Shown here in pieces: positions 34,904 to 43,193 of a stretch of DNA of 64,000 nt. Source of the stretch: Actinoplanes aureus (GTDB taxonomy: Bacteria > Actinomycetota > Actinomycetes > Mycobacteriales > Micromonosporaceae); NCBI RefSeq assembly GCF_015704865.1, contig NZ_JADQTO010000032.1, positions 43,407-107,406 on the forward strand, given 5' to 3'. Each line of letters begins with the position of its first letter. Positions within the stretch are counted from its first letter, which is position 1. The position numbers were made by a program, and so were the translations under genes. Below the pieces are notes generated by a model, which searched no databases, was not told the origin of the DNA, and saw only the letters and a program-made list of their open reading frames with translations.

Positions 34904-35030
34904 TCTGCTCGGTCGTTGCCGTCAGCATCGCCCGGCGTCGCTTCCGCGCGTGGTCCACCACCCGCCTACCGCGCCCCGGCCGGGACCTGATCTGCTCCGC
35001 CGTTGGCCGCCGGCATCGCTGCCGCGCCTG
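34832..35030 (+). repeat. Tandem duplication (86-88 bp) of a gene's 3' end
   Basis: Copy one (34832-34917) contains the last codons and stop of the PadR-coupled membrane-protein gene. Copy two (34918-35005) is about 88 per cent identical by eye and out of frame. A third, short and degenerate copy starts at 35006. The second copy encodes nothing recognisable. Confidence 0.85.
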
Positions 35031-35092
35031 GGCGGCCCCCACATCGTGTCTGTGTGGGCGCTGATCCGTCGGCTCCTGGCGCGCCTGTGCGG

Positions 35093-35596
35093 TCAGAGGA
35101 CCTTGGTGCCGTACATCTCGCCCAGCGGGTCGGCGATGAGTTCGATGCGGGCGCCGTCCGGATCCTGGAAGTAGACGGACACCCCGCTGTGCACGGTGTG
35201 CTCGACGCCGGCCTCGCTCAGCCGGGCGACGAGTTCGTCCCAGCGTTGCGGGTCCACCGAGATGGCCATGTGGTGCAGCCCGCCGAGGACCTCCGCGTAG
35301 GGGCCCAGGTCCAGCCCGGGCAGGTCGAAGAAGGCGAGGAGGTTGCCGTTGCCGATGTCGAAGAAGAAATGCGATGAGCCGGGGTAGTCGCGGTTCTCGA
35401 TCAGCTCGGTGAGCGGAAAGCCGAGCAGGTCCTGATAGAAGCGGACGGTCTGTTCGACATCGCTGCTGATCAGGGCGGTGTGATGCAGGCCGCGGGCGGT
35501 GCTGGACGGCCGGTCGCCGACCGGTCGCAGGTAGGCGTCGCGGATGCGGTGGCGTGCGGCCTCAAGGGCGGCGAGATCGGTCTGAGTGTCACCCAT
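35093..35596 (-). CDS. VOC superfamily (glyoxalase/dioxygenase-like) protein
   Basis: The 167-residue product has one vicinal-oxygen-chelate module, composed of two beta-alpha-beta-beta-beta halves. The first starts at GLHHTALISSDVEQTVRFYQDLLG with a metal-type His, the second at GGLHHMAISVDPQRW. A closing FQDPDGARIELI supplies the usual C-terminal Glu. Such proteins bind a divalent metal and act on diverse substrates, including ring-cleavage, lactoyl-glutathione and fosfomycin-type reactions. Nothing in the neighbourhood indicates which. ATG at 35596 is preceded by a weak GGGA. Confidence 0.85.
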   Translation of the reverse strand: MGDTQTDLAALEAARHRIRDAYLRPVGDRPSSTARGLHHTALISSDVEQTVRFYQDLLGFPLTELIENRDYPGSSHFFFDIGNGNLLAFFDLPGLDLGPYAEVLGGLHHMAISVDPQRWDELVARLSEAGVEHTVHSGVSVYFQDPDGARIELIADPLGEMYGTKVL

Positions 35597-36329
35597 TCCC
35601 GGATCTTGCCTGGTCGCCGCCTGGGGCGGGGCGAAGTCGAGCACGTTAGTCAGCACCCGGCAATAACGGCAGCGCCCCCAACGGGTGCCGGCACCCGAGA
35701 CGACGGCCGCATTCAGGGCGCGTCCTACGGCGGGCCGGGGTGCGCTCGTGCCGCTGCGTGCTCTCTGCGCACCTGCGCTCTGCGCCCTGCCCTGCTCTCT
35801 GCGCACCTGCCTACCCGCGCTCTGCGCGCCTCGATCTCTGCGCACCTGTGCACCTGCGCTCCGCGCCCAGCCCTCTGCCCGCTCCTTCGCTCGCCTGCGC
35901 CCCGCGGCCCACGCCCGCGCCCCACGCCCGCGCCCCACGCCCGCGCCCTGCGGCCCGCGCCGCCCACGCCTGCGCCCCGCGTCGCCCACGCCTGCGCCTC
36001 GCGCCGCCCCACGCCTGCGCCCCGCACCCACGCCGCCGGCGTTCCGTGCCCCCGCGCCCACCTTCCGTACTCGCCCCGCTCCATCGCGCGATCAATCGCC
36101 GCTTCGGGTGCTCGGGTGACCGCCGGGCGGGGTGCCGTGCCGCGGTGGGCGCGCTTTCTGCGTACGCCGCCGGGTTTGCGTGGGCACATGCCGCGCCGCC
36201 GCCGGTGTGCCTTGCGCGGCCGTCTGCCTGGGCCGAGCTGCAGCGCTGCAAGCTTGTTGCCGGAATCGGACGGCCCTGTTACGAGGCGGGGCCGAAAGTT
36301 TCGGTGGTAATGACCTGATCGATGGGTCC
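35597..36329. other. Long non-coding interval before the GH94 gene
   Basis: Over 700 bases hold no gene I can support, although open frames exist on both strands because of extreme GC content. The centre (35740-36040) is a low-complexity repeat field listed separately. The right part (36040-36329) shows nothing recognisable before the first CebR-like box. Confidence 0.6.
35740..36040. repeat. Low-complexity GC repeat field
   Basis: Several short motifs recur. CTCTGCGCACCTG variants occur between 35760 and 35870. CCCACGCCCGCGCC recurs three times in tandem (35908-35948). GCCCACGCCTGCGCCCCGC recurs three times with 21-23-base spacing (35962-36023). The units drift into each other, as in a decayed minisatellite. 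One strand is strongly pyrimidine/C-rich. Confidence 0.8.
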
Positions 36330-36378
36330 GGAAAGCGCTCCCAGTCGGTAAAATGGTCGATCTATGGGAGCGCTCCCA
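36330..36378 (+). promoter_or_regulatory. CebR-type operators and -10 element of the GH94 gene
   Basis: The palindrome CTATGGGAGCGCTCCCATAG (36362-36381) contains TGGGAGCGCTCCCA, the operator known for the cellobiose repressor CebR in Streptomyces and relatives. A second, half-matching box GGAAAGCGCTCCCA lies at 36330-36343. TAAAAT (36349-36354), a good -10, stands between them, so bound repressor would block the promoter from both sides. Confidence 0.85.
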
Positions 36379-36431
36379 TAGCCGGACCGGCACGGTGTCG
36401 GGCCGGCCCACCCGCCACCGGGGAGGACCTT

Positions 36432-38882
36432 TTGCGCTACGGGCACTTCGACGACGATCAGCGCGAGTACGTGATCGGGCAGCCGGACACGCCGCTGCCC
36501 TGGATCAACTACCTCGGCACCGACGCCTATTTCGGCATCGTCTCCAACACCGGGGGTGGGTACTCGTTCTACCGTGACGCCCGGCTGCGCCGGCTGACCC
36601 GGTACCGCTACAACAACGCACCGCTCGACGTGGGCGGGCGCTACGTCTACGTCCGCGACGACGCCACCGGTGACTACTGGTCGCCGTCGTGGCAGCCGAC
36701 GCCTGAGCGGGAGCTCGACGACTACGAGTGCCGGCACGGGCTGTCCTACACCAGGATCGCGTCGGCACGCGGTGGCATTCGTGCCGAGACGCTCTACTTC
36801 GCTCCGCTTGGCGAGACCCTCGAGGTCTGGCGGGTCCGGGTGACCAACGACCGCGACTCGGCGGCCGAATTGTCCCTCTTCTCGTCGATCGAGTTCTGCC
36901 TCTGGGACGCGCAGGACGACGCCACCAACTACCAGCGCAACTTCTCGACCGGGCAGGTCGAGGTGGTCGACGGGGTGATCTACCACAAGACCGAGTACCG
37001 GGAGCGGCGTGACCATTTCGCCTACTTCGCCTGCTCCGAGCCGCTGGCCGGGTTCGATACGCAGCGGGAGGCGTTCCTCGGCGCGTACCGGGGATGGGAT
37101 CGGCCGGCCGCGGTCGAGCGTGGCGCCGCCTCCGACTCGATCGCGCACGGCTGGCAGCCGATCGGCAGCCACCACGTGCGGCTGACGCTCGCGCCGGGGG
37201 AGACCCGCGAGGTGAACTTCCTGCTGGGGTACGCGGAGAATCCGCGTGACGACAAGTTCGACCCGCCGGGCTCACAGACGTTGAACAAGACCCGGGTCCG
37301 GCCGGTCATCGAGCGCTGGCTGCGGCCGGAGACCGTCGAGAAGGGGTACGCGGATCTCCGCGCGTACTGGGACGCACTGCTCGGCGGGCTGCGGGTACGG
37401 ACCCCGGACCAGGACACCGACCGCATGGTCAACGTGTGGAACGCGTACCAGTGTCTGGTCACCTTCAACATGAGCCGGTCCGCGTCGGGCTACGAGTCCG
37501 GCATCGGCCGCGGCATGGGTTTCCGCGACTCCAATCAGGACCTGCTCGGCTTCGTGCACATGGTTCCGGAGCGGGCCCGGGAGCGGATCCTGGACATCGC
37601 CGCCACCCAGAAGCCGACCGGCGGGGCGTACCACCAGTATCAGCCGCTGACCAAGCGCGGGAACAACGACATCGGCGAGGGCTTCAACGACGATCCGCTG
37701 TGGCTGATCCTCGGCGTCGCGGCGTACCTGAAGGAGACCGGTGACCTGGCGCTGCTCGACGTGCCGGTGCCGTTCGACAACGAGCCGGGCAGCGAGGTCC
37801 CGCTCTACGAGCACCTGCGCCGCTCGCTGCGCTACACGCTGGAGCGGCTCGGCCCGCACGGGCTGCCGCTGATCGGGCGCGCCGACTGGAACGACTGCCT
37901 CAACCTGAACTGCTTCTCGGACACCCCGGGTGAGCCGTTCCAGACCACCGAGAACGCCAGCGGTGGCGTCGCCGAGTCGGTCTTCATCGCCGGGCAGTTC
38001 GTGCTCGCCGCCAAGGAGCTCGCCGGGATCGCCCGGCTGCTCGAACGCGACGGTGAGGAGGTCTTCTACCGGGCCGCCGCGGAGAAGATGGCCGGCAGCA
38101 TCGCCGAGCACGGCTGGGACGGCGCGTGGTTCCGCCGGGCGTACGACTTCTACGGCAACGTGATCGGCTCGGGGGAGAACGACGAGGGGCAGATCTTCAT
38201 CGAGCCGCAGGGCATGTGCATCCTCGGTGGGGTCGGTATCGAGGACGGCCTGGCCCAGCGTGCGCTGGACAGCGTGGCGGAGCGGCTCGCCACCCCGCAC
38301 GGCATCGTGCTCCAGCAGCCGGCGTACTCGAGCTATCGCATCGAGCTCGGCGAGATCTCCTCGTACCCGCCGGGCTACAAGGAGAACGCCGGGATCTTCT
38401 GCCACACCAACCCGTGGATCATGATCGCCGAGGCGATCGTGGGCAACGGCGACCGCGCCTTCGACTACTACCGGCGGCTCAACCCGTCCGCCCGGGAGGA
38501 GATCAGCGAGGTGCACCGCTGTGAGCCGTACGTCTACGCCCAGATGATCGCCGGCAAGGACGCGCCGACACACGGCGAGGCGAAGAACTCCTGGCTCTCC
38601 GGCACCGCCGCGTGGAACTTCGTCGCGATCACCCAGTGGATCCTCGGCGTCCGCCCCGACTTCGATGGCCTGCGCATCGACCCGGTGCTGCCCGCCGATT
38701 GGCCGGGCTTCGAGGTGACCCGGTCGTTCCGCGGTGCCACCTACGAGATCACCGTGCGTCGCGCGGAAGGCGCGACCAGCCGGGTCACCGAGGTGCTGGT
38801 GGACGGTGTGCCGGTGCCCGGCAACCTGGTGCCGGCCGCCGCGCCCGGCACCACGGTACGGGTCGAAGCCGTTATCGGCTGA
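36432..38882 (+). CDS. GH94 cellobiose/cello-oligosaccharide phosphorylase-like enzyme
   Basis: The 816-residue product matches GH94 phosphorylases in length (cellobiose phosphorylase is about 820). The first residues MRYGHFDDDQREYVI are typical, and the catalytic-acid motif DWND lies at 485-488. TTG at 36432 is the start because GGAGG stands five bases before it and the conserved N terminus begins exactly there. There is no signal peptide, so it acts in the cytoplasm, splitting a beta-linked disaccharide with phosphate into glucose-1-phosphate and sugar. Cellobiose is the best guess because of the perfect CebR-type operator upstream. Chitobiose or laminaribiose activity cannot be excluded. 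Its end overlaps the convergent acyltransferase by 11 bases. Confidence 0.88.
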   Translation: MRYGHFDDDQREYVIGQPDTPLPWINYLGTDAYFGIVSNTGGGYSFYRDARLRRLTRYRYNNAPLDVGGRYVYVRDDATGDYWSPSWQPTPERELDDYECRHGLSYTRIASARGGIRAETLYFAPLGETLEVWRVRVTNDRDSAAELSLFSSIEFCLWDAQDDATNYQRNFSTGQVEVVDGVIYHKTEYRERRDHFAYFACSEPLAGFDTQREAFLGAYRGWDRPAAVERGAASDSIAHGWQPIGSHHVRLTLAPGETREVNFLLGYAENPRDDKFDPPGSQTLNKTRVRPVIERWLRPETVEKGYADLRAYWDALLGGLRVRTPDQDTDRMVNVWNAYQCLVTFNMSRSASGYESGIGRGMGFRDSNQDLLGFVHMVPERARERILDIAATQKPTGGAYHQYQPLTKRGNNDIGEGFNDDPLWLILGVAAYLKETGDLALLDVPVPFDNEPGSEVPLYEHLRRSLRYTLERLGPHGLPLIGRADWNDCLNLNCFSDTPGEPFQTTENASGGVAESVFIAGQFVLAAKELAGIARLLERDGEEVFYRAAAEKMAGSIAEHGWDGAWFRRAYDFYGNVIGSGENDEGQIFIEPQGMCILGGVGIEDGLAQRALDSVAERLATPHGIVLQQPAYSSYRIELGEISSYPPGYKENAGIFCHTNPWIMIAEAIVGNGDRAFDYYRRLNPSAREEISEVHRCEPYVYAQMIAGKDAPTHGEAKNSWLSGTAAWNFVAITQWILGVRPDFDGLRIDPVLPADWPGFEVTRSFRGATYEITVRRAEGATSRVTEVLVDGVPVPGNLVPAAAPGTTVRVEAVIG

Positions 38883-40038
38883 CCGCGGAGTGAGGTTGTC
38901 GGCGGCTGTCACGGGGAGCCGCCGACGCCTGCTCCAGTTTCCGCTTGAGGACGCGTGCCAGCGGTTTCTCGATCAGCCGGTGCAGCAGCCAGGCGGCGCC
39001 CAGCATCACCAGGATCACGAAGGCCAGCGTCAGCAGGCGGGGACGCACGTCCTGCATGGCGTGGATGATGGTCAGCCCGATGTGCTGGTGCAGCAGGTAG
39101 AACGGGTAGGTCAGCGCGCCGGCCACGGTGAGCCAGCGCCATTGGACGCGCGACGACCAGCCCAGGGCGACGGCACCGAGCAGGACGAAGAAGAGCGTGA
39201 CGATCAGCATGCCGACGGTCAGCGACATCGGCCGGTGCAGGGCCTTGGCCTCGTAGGCGACCCGCGCCACCAGCATGTGCATGGCCATCGCCCACGACAA
39301 CGCGACCAGACCCCAGATCCGGATGTCCGACCCGAACCGGTGGATCAGGTAGAACGCGATGCCGGCCACGAAGTACGGCGCATAGGTCGGCTGGAACACG
39401 GTGGTGAGCAGTGGTTCCTTGACGTTGACCGTGATGACGGCGACGACCAGCCAGCCGTAGGCGAACCAGAGCACCCGCTCCAGGGTCAGGCCGTACCAGA
39501 CCAAGAGGCCGAAGAGCAGGTAGAACCGGGCCTCGGCCCACAGTGTCCAGTACGACAGGTCCGCGGACGGCACCTTGAGCGGCTCGTTGAGCATGGTCAG
39601 GTTGACCACCAGCTGGTTCACGGTGATCGGATCCCGCGCGACCGGCCAGAGCATCACCACGGCGGCACTGATCAGCACCGCCGGCCAGTAGGCGGGGAAG
39701 AGCCGGACCACGCGGGACCGGGCGAACGCTCCGGCGGTGCGGCCCCAGCAGCTCATGCAGATGACGAACCCGCTGATCATGAAGAACAGCTCGACGCCCA
39801 GCCAGCCCCACGACGTGATGTGGATCAGGCGGGGGAAGACCACCGCCTTGGCGCCGGTGCCCCAGGAGTCCGCGAGGTTGAGACCGGTGAAATGGAACAG
39901 CGCCACCATCAGCGCCGCCATCAACCGCAGCCCGTCGATGACGGCGAGCCGACCGGTCCGGCGCGGTTGCGCGGGAAGGCGAACGGTCGCCTCCAGGTCG
40001 GCGGCTACCTCCCGCGCGGGGTGTCGCATCGTCGTCAT
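38872..40038 (-). CDS. Acyltransferase 3 family membrane protein
   Basis: The 388-residue product has about ten predicted helices. It has the N-terminal family motif (IDGLRLMAALMVALFHF), the conserved FFMISGF and RLFPAYWPAV. Such enzymes O-acylate polysaccharides, lipids or antibiotics at the membrane. It is divergent from a GT-C glycosyltransferase and convergent with GH94, with which it overlaps. The position next to mannosyl-type transferases suggests an envelope glycan as acceptor, but this is only inference. Confidence 0.9.
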   Translation of the reverse strand: MTTMRHPAREVAADLEATVRLPAQPRRTGRLAVIDGLRLMAALMVALFHFTGLNLADSWGTGAKAVVFPRLIHITSWGWLGVELFFMISGFVICMSCWGRTAGAFARSRVVRLFPAYWPAVLISAAVVMLWPVARDPITVNQLVVNLTMLNEPLKVPSADLSYWTLWAEARFYLLFGLLVWYGLTLERVLWFAYGWLVVAVITVNVKEPLLTTVFQPTYAPYFVAGIAFYLIHRFGSDIRIWGLVALSWAMAMHMLVARVAYEAKALHRPMSLTVGMLIVTLFFVLLGAVALGWSSRVQWRWLTVAGALTYPFYLLHQHIGLTIIHAMQDVRPRLLTLAFVILVMLGAAWLLHRLIEKPLARVLKRKLEQASAAPRDSRRQPHSAVSR

Positions 40039-40161
40039 GGCGGGCCACGATACCGGGCGCGGTCCCGCTCACCTGCCGCTCCTGCGGCTGATCGCCACCT
40101 GCCCGACCAGACCAGTACACTCCGTCGACCGAAGTTGTCTCGGGTTTTGAGGAGCCCCCGG

Positions 40162-41400
40162 ATGTCGGATCCGCAGTCCGCGAGCGCGGCTGAGCAGACC
40201 GTCGTGCTGACACGACCGGCTGCCATTCCCGCGCAACGGCGCGGCGAAGGGCAGTCGCCGCCCGCGCCGTCGCAAGAGCGGGCGGTGGCGAAGATCACCA
40301 TGCGCGCGGCGTGGCCGGCGATCGCCTGGTACGCCGCCTTGCGTGGGATCAGCCTGCTGGTCCTCTGGCTGGCCGCCTCGGACCAGAACCGGAGCCTGCT
40401 GACCATCCTCGGCAAGTACGACGCCATCTGGTACGCCCGGATCGTCACGAACGGCTACGACCACGTCATTCCCCTCAAGCCGGACGGCGGCCTGGCCACC
40501 ACCAACCTCGCCTTCTTCCCGCTCTATCCCGGATTGACGGCCCTGGCCGACTTCGTCCTCCCCGGTGGTGCCCGCACCGCCGGTATCGCGGTCGCCTGGC
40601 TGGCGGGCCTCGCGGCCGCGTGGGGCCTGTACGCGCTCGGCGCCCACCTGCGAGACCGCCGAACCGGTGTGATCCTCGCGGCGCTCTGGGCGGTCGTCCC
40701 CCATGGACTCGTGCAGTCCATGGGCTACACCGAGACGCTCTTCACCGCGCTCGCCGCCTGGTCGCTGTTCGCGCTGCTGCGGGGCCACTGGGTCACGGCC
40801 GGTCTGCTCTGCACTCTGGCGGGTCTGACCCGGCCGACCGGTGCCGCGCTGGTGGCCACGGTGGGACTAGCCGCTCTGATCGCCGTGGTCCGCCGCCGGG
40901 ACGGCTGGCGCCCGTGGGCCGCGGGAGCGCTCGCACCGCTCGGCCTGCTCGGCTTCGTCGCCTGGGTGGGGCACCGGCTTGGCCGGGCCGACGGCTACTT
41001 CCACGTGCAGAACGACGCCTGGAAGATGTCGTACGACACCGGCGCGTTCACGCTCAAGACCGTGTATTCCGGCCTGACCAAGGCCATGCCGCTGGCGTTC
41101 TACGTCACCATGCTGATTCTCGTCATCGCCGTCGCCCTGCTGGCCGTCCTGGCGTTCGACCGGGCGCCGTGGCCGCTCGTGCTCTACGCGGGACTGGTCG
41201 TGGCGATGGTGTTCTTCGGCGACGGCTACTTCCACGCCAAGGCCCGGCTGCTGCTGCCCGCGTTTCCGCTGCTGTTGCCGATCGCGTTCGCCCTGGCCGG
41301 TGCGCGCCGCCGGGTCACCGTGGTGGTTCTCGCGGCGATGACCGCCGTCTCGGCCGCCTACGGGGTGTACCTCGCCATCGCCTGGACGTATTCCCCGTAG
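40162..41400 (+). CDS. GT-C membrane glycosyltransferase (PIG-V-like mannosyltransferase)
   Basis: The 412-residue polytopic protein has about eleven helices. After a soluble N terminus of about 45 residues, the first external loop carries KYDAIWYARI, the aspartate motif of GT-C/PIG-V-type mannosyltransferases. FFPLYPG follows, as in that family. It would use polyprenyl-phosphate-mannose outside the membrane. The polyprenol-phosphate-mannose synthase gene starts 51 bases downstream, which would supply the donor. GGAG precedes ATG 40162. TACACT (40116-40121) is a possible -10. The acceptor is unknown. Confidence 0.83.
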   Translation: MSDPQSASAAEQTVVLTRPAAIPAQRRGEGQSPPAPSQERAVAKITMRAAWPAIAWYAALRGISLLVLWLAASDQNRSLLTILGKYDAIWYARIVTNGYDHVIPLKPDGGLATTNLAFFPLYPGLTALADFVLPGGARTAGIAVAWLAGLAAAWGLYALGAHLRDRRTGVILAALWAVVPHGLVQSMGYTETLFTALAAWSLFALLRGHWVTAGLLCTLAGLTRPTGAALVATVGLAALIAVVRRRDGWRPWAAGALAPLGLLGFVAWVGHRLGRADGYFHVQNDAWKMSYDTGAFTLKTVYSGLTKAMPLAFYVTMLILVIAVALLAVLAFDRAPWPLVLYAGLVVAMVFFGDGYFHAKARLLLPAFPLLLPIAFALAGARRRVTVVVLAAMTAVSAAYGVYLAIAWTYSP

Positions 41401-41451
41401 CCCGTCGGGGCAAGAGTGCAGACATCAACGTCGGACGATTTCGGAGGAACG

Positions 41452-42264
41452 GTGCGCGCGGCGGAAGGCTACCCGGGAGTGGGGCGTGTCCTCGTCGTCA
41501 TCCCGACGTACAACGAGGCGGACAACGTGCGGGCGATCGTCGGGCGGGTGCGCCGGTCGGTTCCCGAGGCCGACGTCCTGATCGCCGACGACGCCTCGCC
41601 GGACGGCACCGGCGCGATCGCCGATGAGCTGGCCCTCGCCGATGATCACCTCCTGGTGCTGCACCGGGCCGGCAAGGAAGGCTTGGGCGCGGCCTACAAG
41701 GCCGGTTTCGCTCTGGCGAAGGACAAGGGGTACGACGCGGTCGTCGAGATGGACGCGGACGGCTCGCACGCTCCGGAGGAACTGCCCCGGCTGCTCGACG
41801 CGCTCGGCGACCACGACGTGGTGATGGGCGCCCGCTACATTTCGGGCGGCAGTGTGCACAACTGGCCGGTTCATCGGTTGCTGCTGTCGCGGGGCGGCAA
41901 CATCTACATCCGGACCGCGCTGGGCATGCCGTTCACGGACGCGACGGGTGGTTACCGGGCGTACCGGATCGGGGTGCTGGACGAGATCGACGTGGCGACC
42001 ATCGCCTCCACCGGGTACTCGTTCCAGGTGGAGATGGCATGGCGGGCGTACCGGCAGGGTTTCCGGATGGTCGAGGTGCCGATCACGTTCACCGAGCGCG
42101 AGCACGGTGTCAGCAAGATGAGTGGCAACGTCTTCAAGGAACAGCTGCTCAGGGTCACTCTGTGGGGCTTGCAAGCACGCAGGGAGAGCCTGGTCGAGCT
42201 GCTGACGGGCGGTGAGCGGACACCCGCGGAGGACGGTTCCGCGGGTGTCCGGGCCCGGGGGTGA
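41452..42264 (+). CDS. Polyprenol monophosphomannose synthase-type GT2 glycosyltransferase
   Basis: The 270-residue GT2 enzyme has VVIPTYNEADN at the nucleotide-binding start, DDASPDGT and the DxD motif at Asp101-Asp103 (EMDADGSH). FTEREHGVSKM is a signature of Dpm1/Ppm1 synthases. It lacks C-terminal membrane helices, like the catalytic half of mycobacterial Ppm1. The reaction transfers mannose from GDP-mannose to polyprenyl phosphate on the cytosolic face. GTG 41452 stands four bases after GGAGG; GTG 41416 is a weaker alternative. Its natural partner is the GT-C enzyme upstream. The stop codon directly abuts the convergent pectate lyase. Confidence 0.88.
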   Translation: MRAAEGYPGVGRVLVVIPTYNEADNVRAIVGRVRRSVPEADVLIADDASPDGTGAIADELALADDHLLVLHRAGKEGLGAAYKAGFALAKDKGYDAVVEMDADGSHAPEELPRLLDALGDHDVVMGARYISGGSVHNWPVHRLLLSRGGNIYIRTALGMPFTDATGGYRAYRIGVLDEIDVATIASTGYSFQVEMAWRAYRQGFRMVEVPITFTEREHGVSKMSGNVFKEQLLRVTLWGLQARRESLVELLTGGERTPAEDGSAGVRARG

Positions 42265-43035
42265 CTACGGTCCGGTCACTCCGGTCGCGATGCAGCTCGT
42301 GCCGTCCGGCCCTTCGCCGATCTTGGTGGGCTCGTCGCCGGTGTCGTTGCCCTCGAACAGGTCGCACAGTCCGATGTCGTCGCCGACCAGCGTGACGCCG
42401 TCGATGGTCAGCCGGTCACCGAGGTTGACGTTGATGCCGGCCAGGGTGTCACCCGGTGCGGTGGCGGTGATGTCCTCCATGGTGACGATGCGTGCCGCCT
42501 GGGTGGAACAGTTCCCGCACGACCGGTAGAGCTTGCCGAAGTCGGAGACCTCGAAGTTCCGGATCGTCACCGACCCGCCCGCACCCCGGTTGTCCTGGAA
42601 CACCTTGTCGTCCGCGGCCGCCGCGCTGCCGCCCTCGATCACCACAGTCGCGTTCGTGCCGCGGAAGGTGGCGGCGTCCTCGCCGACGTCCTCCCAGTGC
42701 ACGCCGCTGAGCGTGCAGCTTCCGGCGCAGTGCACACCGTCCGCGGCCGGGCTGCCCAGGATCACGTTGCGCAGGGTGGCACCCGCGGCCAGCCGGAACA
42801 GCGGATCCTGCCCCTCGTCCTGGCCGCCGTCGCCGAGCGCGCCACCGCCGACGAACCGCTGGTTGCCGCCGTCGAACACGCCGCTCACCTCGATCGTCTC
42901 GGTGACGACCTGCTCACCGGTCGCCGGCGGTACCTCCGCGGCGGCGAAGTTCGAGAAGACCATCGCGGCTGCCGCACCGGCCGCGACGATCGCCGCGGCG
43001 ATCACCTTGCCTCTGGCTTGCTGGAATCCGCTCAT
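42265..43035 (-). CDS. Secreted PL3 pectate lyase
   Basis: The 256-residue product has a signal peptide of about 33 residues (ending FAAAEV). A right-handed beta-helix domain of family PL3 follows, with GVHCAGSCTLSGVHWEDVGEDAATF, DDKVFQDN and RSCGNCS motifs. The acidic Asp/Glu residues around 120-170 would bind catalytic calcium. It cleaves de-esterified pectin outside the cell. Length matches the family, which has no extra domains. GGGAAAGG precedes the ATG. A palindrome (43096-43113) upstream may be its operator. Confidence 0.92.
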   Translation of the reverse strand: MSGFQQARGKVIAAAIVAAGAAAAMVFSNFAAAEVPPATGEQVVTETIEVSGVFDGGNQRFVGGGALGDGGQDEGQDPLFRLAAGATLRNVILGSPAADGVHCAGSCTLSGVHWEDVGEDAATFRGTNATVVIEGGSAAAADDKVFQDNRGAGGSVTIRNFEVSDFGKLYRSCGNCSTQAARIVTMEDITATAPGDTLAGINVNLGDRLTIDGVTLVGDDIGLCDLFEGNDTGDEPTKIGEGPDGTSCIATGVTGP

Positions 43036-43095
43036 ACTGTGCCTTTCCCTAGCAGGGCGCCTGAAGGCGATGTCTGGGGAGTAGCACGTAATCAG

Positions 43096-43113
43096 GAGGA
43101 AAGCGGTTTCCTC
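43096..43113. promoter_or_regulatory. Palindrome upstream of pectate lyase
   Basis: GAGGAAA-GCGG-TTTCCTC has perfect 7-base arms and contains a LacI-like GGAAAGCGGTTTCC. It lies 61 bases before the pectate lyase start on the minus strand. It also lies upstream of the opposite membrane-protein gene. Confidence 0.5.
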
Positions 43114-43193
43114 TCGATCCGGTCTTAAGGCAGATTTAAGGACGCCAATGGATGGGGTGCGCTTCCCGCCGCGATGATCGCTATTGTGCCCGC

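Noticed and set aside
34699..35064. Open frame running through the tandem gene-end copies
   Set aside because: It uses a different frame from the real gene and encodes only repeated junk sequence.
35685..36330. Several open frames on both strands in the repeat field
   Set aside because: All consist of Ala/Arg/Pro/Cys-rich low complexity, have no ribosome sites, and change with the repeat units.
36132..36431. Longer N terminus for the GH94 gene from an in-frame ATG at 36132
   Set aside because: It would run through the operators and -10 element; the conserved family start begins at TTG 36432 with a good ribosome site.
38734..40161. Extended start for the GT-C gene overlapping GH94 and the acyltransferase
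   Set aside because: The extra 476 residues are antisense to the acyltransferase and lack any motif; ATG 40162 has a ribosome site and family-like N terminus.
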